From: an uncultured Collinsella sp.
GTDB lineage: Bacteria > Actinomycetota > Coriobacteriia > Coriobacteriales > Coriobacteriaceae
Reading direction: 5' to 3'
Assembly: GCA_959599635.1 (NCBI GenBank)
Contig: CAUGJN010000013.1
Location: 1-26,874 of the forward strand
Length of the DNA stretch: 26,874 nucleotides
Shown: positions 21,755 through 26,874 of the stretch, piece after piece
Layout: the number at the start of each line of letters is the position of its first letter
Numbering within the stretch: the stretch's first letter is position 1
Position numbers and translations under genes: made by a program
The notes under the pieces: generated by a model
Databases searched by the model: none
What the model was told of the DNA's origin: nothing
Seen by the model: only the letters and a program-made list of their open reading frames with translations

Positions 21755-22645
21755 ATGCAGCTTTCTCAACTCGAATACCTTCAAGCGGTAGCGAACTATG
21801 GCGGCGTGCGCAAAGCAGCTCGCGCCGTTCATGTGAGTCCGCAGGCTGTTTCGTCGGCAATCAAAAAGTTGGAATCTGAGTATCAGATTGTTTTGCTCGA
21901 CCGATCGGCGGGGGAGGCTGTTTTGTCTCCGGCGGGCAGAGAATTTGCGCGTCGTGCACGCGTGATCCTGGCACAAGTCGACGATCTCAAAAAGTACGCT
22001 CAATCGAGGGACGACGGCGTCTCGCCCGACGGCCACTTTCGTCTTTATGCCCCCTGCCTTCATGGGCGGGGGCGCCTTTTTGCCGAAAACTGGTATGACT
22101 CGTTTGAACGCTCGCACCCTCAGATTCATCTTGATGTGTGGCATCAGCCAACGGCAACATGCTTTGAATCACTTATACTTGGAATTTCGGACGCGGCTAT
22201 CTCGTTTGAGGAACCACGGGACAGCGTCCTTTCTTCAAAATATATGGGTGAAAAGGAGCTCAGGGTTCTTTCATGTCCAGCTGGTCATCAATCTGTTGAC
22301 GCTATGACCATTCGTGAGTTACTGGGCGGCAGGCTCGCTGTTCCCATTAATTTGTCACCCTGTCTCAATGCAATCAATCAATGTCCCGAAGCTCAGCTGG
22401 TTAATTTCCGCTTTCGCGATGTCGAATACGGAAACAGGGCGCAGGCTGAGTTTCTTCAAGCCGGGGGATTGATATTGAGTTTTTCTGGCTCTTCTCTCGC
22501 ATCGGATGGATCGGAAGTGAGCGAGTGCTCCATTGAAGCCTCACATGACGTAGCCTTGCCCATCTACTTTTGCTATCGACAAAATGCCTGGACTGATCGA
22601 CACCAGTCGGTTTTTCTGCACCTATTGCGTCATCTTGCTTCGTGA
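21755..22645 (+). CDS. LysR-family transcriptional regulator
   Basis: The 296-residue protein starts with a typical LysR winged HTH (residues 1-60: QLSQLEYLQAVANYGGVRKAARAVHVSPQAVSSAIKKLESEYQIVLLDR), then the linker helix and an effector-binding domain. AT-rich codons are more common here than in the neighbours, most clearly from about 22050. It is followed, in the same direction, by an MFS transporter gene, which may be its target. The effector is unknown. Confidence 0.88.
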   Translation: MQLSQLEYLQAVANYGGVRKAARAVHVSPQAVSSAIKKLESEYQIVLLDRSAGEAVLSPAGREFARRARVILAQVDDLKKYAQSRDDGVSPDGHFRLYAPCLHGRGRLFAENWYDSFERSHPQIHLDVWHQPTATCFESLILGISDAAISFEEPRDSVLSSKYMGEKELRVLSCPAGHQSVDAMTIRELLGGRLAVPINLSPCLNAINQCPEAQLVNFRFRDVEYGNRAQAEFLQAGGLILSFSGSSLASDGSEVSECSIEASHDVALPIYFCYRQNAWTDRHQSVFLHLLRHLAS

Positions 22646-22764
22646 GATTAATTGGCTTCGAGGCATCAAGTGATTATTGACGCCTTGTAACACATAGCTG
22701 ACAGCTTTGCCCTCATGCTTTTCCAAGATTCCGATTTAGATTGCTGACTCTTGGAGGGCGGAGC

Positions 22765-23925
22765 ATGAAAAACCGTACGGTTTTGCTTTATATGACGTTC
22801 GTTTTTCTGTCGAACTTCAGCACCATCTTGTATTTTCTAACTGTCTACCTTGAGTTTGTCGGACTTTCGATGGTATCGATTTCTAGCATGATGATTGCAT
22901 ATCAAGTGAGCAAGTTCATCCTCGAAGTTCCCACTGGCTATATTGCTGATAGGTTTGGACGAAAGACAAGCGGTCTCGTTGGCGTCGTGGGAATGCTTGG
23001 ATACTACGCCGCCCTGCTTCTCGTCCGTTCCCCTCTACTTTTAATCGGTTCGTTCGCTCTCAAGGGTTTTGCCGTTGCGTGTGTGAGCGGATCCATCGAA
23101 GCGATTTACATTGACAGCGTCTCTCAGGACCAGCTCGTAAGACTTAATGTCGTTGAGCGATTTGTTTTCTATGCCTCTTGTGCCATCTCCGCTTGCGTGG
23201 GCGGTTTCATTTCGTCCGTCGGTGCATATCTCATTGGTCTTTCGGCAGATATCATCGCAATGGTGTTGACGTTGGTTGTCGTTGTCTGCATTCCTGAAAT
23301 GCGAAGAGGGGGCACTGCGACGACACCTGAACATGGGATTAGCCCGAAGATGATCGGTACCGCTATTGCGGGTAATGGCATTCTTCGTTCAGCGTTCATC
23401 ATGGACTGTTCTCAGGCATTTGCTTTTGTCGCCCTGGAAGACTTTTTCTCACTGCTGCTTGCGGGTCGCGGAATGAATGCCGTCGCTTCGGGTGTGACCA
23501 TTGCGGTCCAGCTCCTTGCCTCGGCCTCCATGGGACTTATTGTGCCCTGTGCGATTGCTCATGTCGACAAGGGCCGCTTTGCGCGTATTTGCGGCATCGT
23601 GCGCCTTTTCCTGACAGCTTTGTTTTTGATTCCCCTTACTCCGGCTAATTTGCTGCCCGTGTTCTATGTGCTGCAGACGGTTGCGTGCTCGTTATTTGCT
23701 CCAATTAAATACTCAATTTTTCAAAAAGCAGCCGATTCTTCGATGCGCTGTTCACTGATTTCGGTTCAAAGCCAGATGGTGGCGGTGGGTGCCGTTCTTT
23801 TCTATCTGCTCAACGCTGTGTTGAGTAGCGTTGCGGGCATTCGAGTCGTATTGCTTGTCGCGCTCGGGATTTCTTCCCTTGTGTATATCCCCGCGCTATT
23901 TCGTCTTACAAGCCAAAGGTCATGA
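22765..23925 (+). CDS. Major facilitator superfamily transporter
   Basis: GGAGGGCGGAGC right before the ATG at 22765 fixes the start. The 386-residue protein has about 12 hydrophobic spans and the MFS loop 2-3 motif GYIADRFGRKTSGL. Substrate is unknown; drug or metabolite efflux are the usual options. It is paired with the LysR gene upstream. Codon use is AT-richer than in the neighbours, so both may have been acquired together. A hairpin follows (23959-23992). Confidence 0.85.
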   Translation: MKNRTVLLYMTFVFLSNFSTILYFLTVYLEFVGLSMVSISSMMIAYQVSKFILEVPTGYIADRFGRKTSGLVGVVGMLGYYAALLLVRSPLLLIGSFALKGFAVACVSGSIEAIYIDSVSQDQLVRLNVVERFVFYASCAISACVGGFISSVGAYLIGLSADIIAMVLTLVVVVCIPEMRRGGTATTPEHGISPKMIGTAIAGNGILRSAFIMDCSQAFAFVALEDFFSLLLAGRGMNAVASGVTIAVQLLASASMGLIVPCAIAHVDKGRFARICGIVRLFLTALFLIPLTPANLLPVFYVLQTVACSLFAPIKYSIFQKAADSSMRCSLISVQSQMVAVGAVLFYLLNAVLSSVAGIRVVLLVALGISSLVYIPALFRLTSQRS

Positions 23926-23958
23926 GTATTTGGGCACCGATAACTTATATATCAACGC

Positions 23959-23992
23959 AATAAACCCGAGCGCGAGGGCGTTTGGGTTTATT
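23959..23992. terminator. Hairpin after the MFS gene
   Basis: AATAAACCC (23959-23967) pairs with GGGTTTATT (23984-23992); the inner bases pair further with bulges. There is no long T-run after it, but the AT-rich flanks make it a plausible terminator ahead of the acetate kinases. Confidence 0.6.
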
Positions 23993-24045
23993 ATTGAAGC
24001 GTATGTAACCTGGCGGCGCCACACCGCCTGTTAGTAGGGAGACAC

Positions 24046-25224
24046 ATGAACGTTCTGGTCGTCAACGCAGGATCTTCGACCCTTAAGTATCAGGTCATCG
24101 ATACCAAGTCCCACAAGGTGTCCGCAAAGGGCTCCTGCGAGCGCGTCTGCTTTACCGGCGGCACCTTCACCCACGCTGCCAACGGCTCCAAGAAGGTGAC
24201 CGAGAACATCGAGTTCCCCGACCACAAGGTCGCCATCGAGGTCGTCCTGAAGGACCTTGAGGCCAACGGCGTCAAGATCGAGGGTATCGGCCACCGTATC
24301 GTTCAGGGCGGTTGGTACTTCGGTGATTCCTCCCTCGTCGACGAGGACGTCCTCGCCAAGATCCGCGAGGTCGCTCCGCTCGCCCCGCTGCACAATAACC
24401 CCGAGGCCAACGTTATCGAGTACTGCCTGGAGCAGTATCCCGACCTGCCCAACGTCACGGTCTATGACACCGCTTTCCACTTCAACATGCCCGAGGTCGC
24501 CAAGACTTACGCTCTGCCCAAGGATGTTTGCGACAAGCTGCACATCCGTAAGTACGGCGCCCACGGCACCAGCTACCGCTACATCTCCAAGAAGGTCGCC
24601 GAGATGACCAACGGCGGGGCCCGCAAGGTCGTCGTGTGCCATATCGGCTCCGGCGCTTCCCTGTGCGCCATCGAGGACGGCAAGTGCATGGACACCACCA
24701 TGGGCTTGACGCCGCTCGACGGCGTCATGATGGGCACCCGCTGCGGCTCCATCGACCCGGCTACCGTGTGCTACCTGCAGCGCGAGGGCGGCTACACCTT
24801 CGACGAGGTCGACGAGATGATGAACAAGAAGTCCGGCCTTTTGGCTGTGACCGGCGGCAAGACCAACGACTGCCGCAACGTCGAGGAGCTCGCTGCCGCT
24901 GGCGACCCCGAGGCTCAGCTCGCCTTCGACATGTTTGTCTACAAGATTGCCGCCAAGGCTGCCGAGATGGCCACTTCTATGTGCGGTATGGACACCCTGG
25001 TCTTTACCGCCGGCATCGGCGAGCACGCTCCGGCCGTCCGCGCCGGCGTTGCCGACCGTCTGGCCTTTATGGGCGTCAAGATGGATCATGCCCGCAACGC
25101 CCTGCGTGGTGACGGCGCTTGGTGCCTGTCTGCCAAGGATTCCAAGGTTAAGATTTTCGTTATCCCCACGGACGAGGAGTTCATGATCGCTTCCGACGTC
25201 GAGCGCATCGTCAACGGCAAGTAA
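24046..25224 (+). CDS. ackA: Acetate kinase, copy 1 (altered active-site region)
   Basis: This 392-residue protein has the acetate kinase core: VNAGSSTLKYQ at the N terminus, APLHN, VYDTAFHFNMPE, YGAHGTS, TPLDGVMMGTRCGSIDP and IPTDEEFMIA. It converts acetyl phosphate and ADP to acetate and ATP, the main ATP-yielding step of acetate fermentation. The second histidine of the usual HGTSH is Tyr177. The usual GNG asparagine is Ser202 (HIGSGAS), and the Asn of GIGEN is His327 (GIGEHA). NDFR is NDCR (274-277). Both copies read IVQGG where HGG is usual. GC-ending, strongly biased codons suggest high expression. No phosphate acetyltransferase gene is in the window. Confidence 0.9.
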   Translation: MNVLVVNAGSSTLKYQVIDTKSHKVSAKGSCERVCFTGGTFTHAANGSKKVTENIEFPDHKVAIEVVLKDLEANGVKIEGIGHRIVQGGWYFGDSSLVDEDVLAKIREVAPLAPLHNNPEANVIEYCLEQYPDLPNVTVYDTAFHFNMPEVAKTYALPKDVCDKLHIRKYGAHGTSYRYISKKVAEMTNGGARKVVVCHIGSGASLCAIEDGKCMDTTMGLTPLDGVMMGTRCGSIDPATVCYLQREGGYTFDEVDEMMNKKSGLLAVTGGKTNDCRNVEELAAAGDPEAQLAFDMFVYKIAAKAAEMATSMCGMDTLVFTAGIGEHAPAVRAGVADRLAFMGVKMDHARNALRGDGAWCLSAKDSKVKIFVIPTDEEFMIASDVERIVNGK

Positions 25225-25235
25225 TTGCAAAAGGG

Positions 25236-25274
25236 GAGGGGCTGGACGACCGAGCGCCGTTCGGCCCCTCTTTT
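25236..25274 (+). terminator. Terminator between the acetate kinase genes
   Basis: GAGGGGC (25236-25242) pairs with GCCCCTC (25264-25270), with an inner CCGA/TCGG stem, followed by TTTT. It implies separate transcription of the two kinase genes. Confidence 0.75.
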
Positions 25275-25299
25275 GTGCTCGTTGGGCGATATGCCTGAT

Positions 25300-25325
25300 A
25301 GTTATTTATTAAGTTGTGATAACTT
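25300..25325 (+). promoter_or_regulatory. AT-rich dyads upstream of the second acetate kinase
   Basis: Two overlapping inverted repeats occur: AGTTAT (25300-25305) with ATAACT (25319-25324), and AAGTT (25311-25315) with AACTT (25321-25325). They lie in the AT-rich promoter region of copy 2, about 65-90 bases before its ATG. Exact -35/-10 hexamers are unclear. Confidence 0.35.
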
Positions 25326-25388
25326 CTTATTAACATGCGGCCGCCTTAAGGGGTCTGCGCCGACCGTATCGCACTGCAAAGGAGTCTC

Positions 25389-26567
25389 ATGAACGTACTT
25401 GTTGTCAACGCCGGTAGCTCAAGCCTTAAATATCAGCTTTTGGATACCGATTCCCGCGAGGTTTTCGCCAAGGGCAACTGCGAACGTATCGGTTCGGACA
25501 TGGGCATCTTTGGCCACTCCGAGAACGGTGGCGCCAAGCAGACCGAGGAGGTCCCTTTCCCCGATCATCGCTCTGCTATCGCTCGCGTGCTCGAGGAGCT
25601 CGAGAAGACCGACTTTACGATTGATGGCATTGGCCATCGTATCGTTCAGGGCGGCTGGCACTTCGATGATTCCGCAGTTGTCGACGACGAGGTTATGGCC
25701 AAGATTCTTGAGGTGGCACCGCTTGCTCCGCTGCACAACTACGGCGAGGCCGCAGCAATCGAGTATTGCCGCGAGAAGTATCCGGAGCTGCCCAACGTCG
25801 CCGTCTTCGATACCTCGTTCCACATGACCATGCCCGAGGTCGCCTATACCTACGCGCTGCCCAAGGACGTGTGCGACAAGTACCACGTGCGCAAGTACGG
25901 CGCCCACGGCACGAGCCACCGCTATGAGTGGGTGATGGCCAAGGAGATCCTGGGTTCGCGCTGCCACCGTCTGCTTTCGTGCCATTTGGGTAACGGTGCT
26001 TCGCTCGCTGCTATCGAGGACGGCGTGTGCCGCGACACCACGATGGGCCTCACGCCGCTCGACGGCCTGATGATGGGCACTCGCTGTGGTTCCATTGATC
26101 CTGCCACCGTGTGCTACCTCCAGCGCGAGGGCGGCTACAGCTATCAGGAAGTCGATGACATGATGAACAAGCAGTCTGGTCTGCTTGCCATCTCGGGCAT
26201 CTCCAACGACGCCCGCGACATCCGTACACGCGCCTCCGAGGGCGACGAGCGCTGCCTGCTCGCCTTCGATATGTTCGCCTACAAGGCCATGCAGCAGGCC
26301 GGCTCCATGATCGCTTCCATGGCGGGCGTGGACACCATTACCTTTACCGCCGGCATTGGCGAGAACGACTGGTCGATCCGCAAGGCTTTCTGCGACTGCT
26401 TCGAGTGGCTGGGCGTGCGCATCGACAACAACAAGAACCGCGAGGCCGTGGGTAACGGCCCGCAGGTCATCAGCGCCGCCGGCTCTTCCGTCACGGTCAT
26501 GGTCATTCCCACCGACGAGGAATACATGATCGCCCACGACGTCGAGCGTCTGACCGCGAATAACTAG
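25389..26567 (+). CDS. ackA: Acetate kinase, copy 2 (canonical motifs)
   Basis: This 392-residue paralogue is similar to copy 1 along its whole length. It keeps the usual residues at the sites that differ there: HGTSH, HLGNGAS, GIGEN and NDARD. It has VNAGSSSLKYQ, VFDTSFHMTMPE, TPLDGLMMGTRCGSIDP and IPTDEEYMIA. The expected reaction is reversible phosphoryl transfer between acetate and ATP. AAAGGAG precedes the ATG. It has its own leader and a strong terminator (26590-26625), so it can be regulated separately from copy 1. Propionate or butyrate kinase activity is possible but not indicated. Confidence 0.92.
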   Translation: MNVLVVNAGSSSLKYQLLDTDSREVFAKGNCERIGSDMGIFGHSENGGAKQTEEVPFPDHRSAIARVLEELEKTDFTIDGIGHRIVQGGWHFDDSAVVDDEVMAKILEVAPLAPLHNYGEAAAIEYCREKYPELPNVAVFDTSFHMTMPEVAYTYALPKDVCDKYHVRKYGAHGTSHRYEWVMAKEILGSRCHRLLSCHLGNGASLAAIEDGVCRDTTMGLTPLDGLMMGTRCGSIDPATVCYLQREGGYSYQEVDDMMNKQSGLLAISGISNDARDIRTRASEGDERCLLAFDMFAYKAMQQAGSMIASMAGVDTITFTAGIGENDWSIRKAFCDCFEWLGVRIDNNKNREAVGNGPQVISAAGSSVTVMVIPTDEEYMIAHDVERLTANN

Positions 26568-26589
26568 TGCGTTCGTTTGCGATTGAACG

Positions 26590-26625
26590 AAAGGCCTCCT
26601 GAGTAGCAGCTCAGGAGGCCTTTTT
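26590..26625 (+). terminator. Strong intrinsic terminator after the second acetate kinase
   Basis: A perfect 14-bp stem, AAAGGCCTCCTGAG (26590-26603) with its complement at 26610-26623 and a six-base loop, is followed by TTTTT. Confidence 0.92.
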
Positions 26626-26710
26626 GCTAGCAGGCGGAAATTCCAGTCCCAAAGTGATCATCACCAGTAACGCCTGCGCTCCCGGCAACGACACCCATCC
26701 ATTCAGATCC

Positions 26711-26874
26711 TCAGCCCCAGCTCGTAGCCAAGCCGCCGTCCACTCCAGATGCCCTGAATGCTTCGTAGCAGTAGAAGGCCGTACGGGCTAACCCCTGAAA
26801 ACATTCCGCACTGATATCTTCTGTATTGAAGACGTCGATGATGCACCCGTATACCATTGACGTCGACACCATCA
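26711..26874 (-). CDS. Possible partial protein-coding gene entering from the right edge
   Basis: The minus strand from the edge reads an open frame of 53 codons (…MVYGCIIDVFNTED…, ending …GGLATSWG) with a stop at 26711-26713. It has a plausible amino-acid composition, but no ribosome site is visible and no family is recognised. Between the terminator at 26625 and this frame I see no gene. It may also be a decayed fragment. Confidence 0.25.
   Translation of the reverse strand, partial: MVSTSMVYGCIIDVFNTEDISAECFQGLARTAFYCYEAFRASGVDGGLATSWG

Noticed and set aside
24031..26537. Long minus-strand frames opposite both acetate kinases
   Set aside because: They are reverse-complement shadows of two paralogues and therefore resemble each other without being genes.
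1..26874. CRISPR array, tRNA/rRNA genes, insertion sequences or prophage genes
   Set aside because: No regularly spaced repeats, cloverleaf sequences, transposase or phage protein motifs were seen.

Overview
The window is a high-GC, gene-dense bacterial chromosome segment. Several features fit a Coriobacteriia gut actinobacterium, most likely Collinsella or a close relative. These are very GC-rich third codon positions, AAGGAG-type ribosome binding sites, ECF transport, tandem acetate kinases and wall-modifying genes. The genus is inferred from gene content and style; no database was searched.

Left end (1-4856). A minus-strand lysine operon runs into the left edge: lysA and dapA are joined in one reading frame, followed by the first codons of dapB. 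It is preceded by a lysine riboswitch (about 2427-2583) and a promoter with a dyad operator. Divergent from it are an M20 amidohydrolase, a small membrane protein and a membrane-anchored FxLYD-like protein. Then come an HTH-like protein and a membrane-anchored Ser/Thr kinase (4889-6789).

Middle (6794-16358). A secreted coiled-coil wall hydrolase (minus) is separated by a region of nested dyads from a D-aspartate ligase and an aspartate racemase (plus). Together these two would make and attach a D-Asp cross-bridge, and lysA can supply the L-Lys acceptor. Next is a minus-strand ECF transporter (trpP, double-ATPase ecfA, ecfT). Its leader encodes a 22-residue peptide with three consecutive Trp codons, followed by an intrinsic terminator: a tryptophan attenuator. 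The transporter proteins contain almost no tryptophan. A membrane-anchored C69 peptidase and a 30-residue membrane peptide follow.

Right part (16359-26874). A lipid kinase is divergent from RNase D. A large cruciform-forming repeat and a YugP-like membrane zinc peptidase come next, then xseA-xseB and a HIT protein. An AT-richer LysR/MFS pair follows. Two tandem acetate kinase genes close the annotated part; the first has altered active-site-region residues. A terminator and a possible partial minus-strand gene end the window.

The strongest regulatory discoveries are the Trp-leader-controlled ECF transporter and the riboswitch-controlled lysA-dapA fusion with an internal ribosome binding site. 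Most long antisense frames are shadows of these genes.
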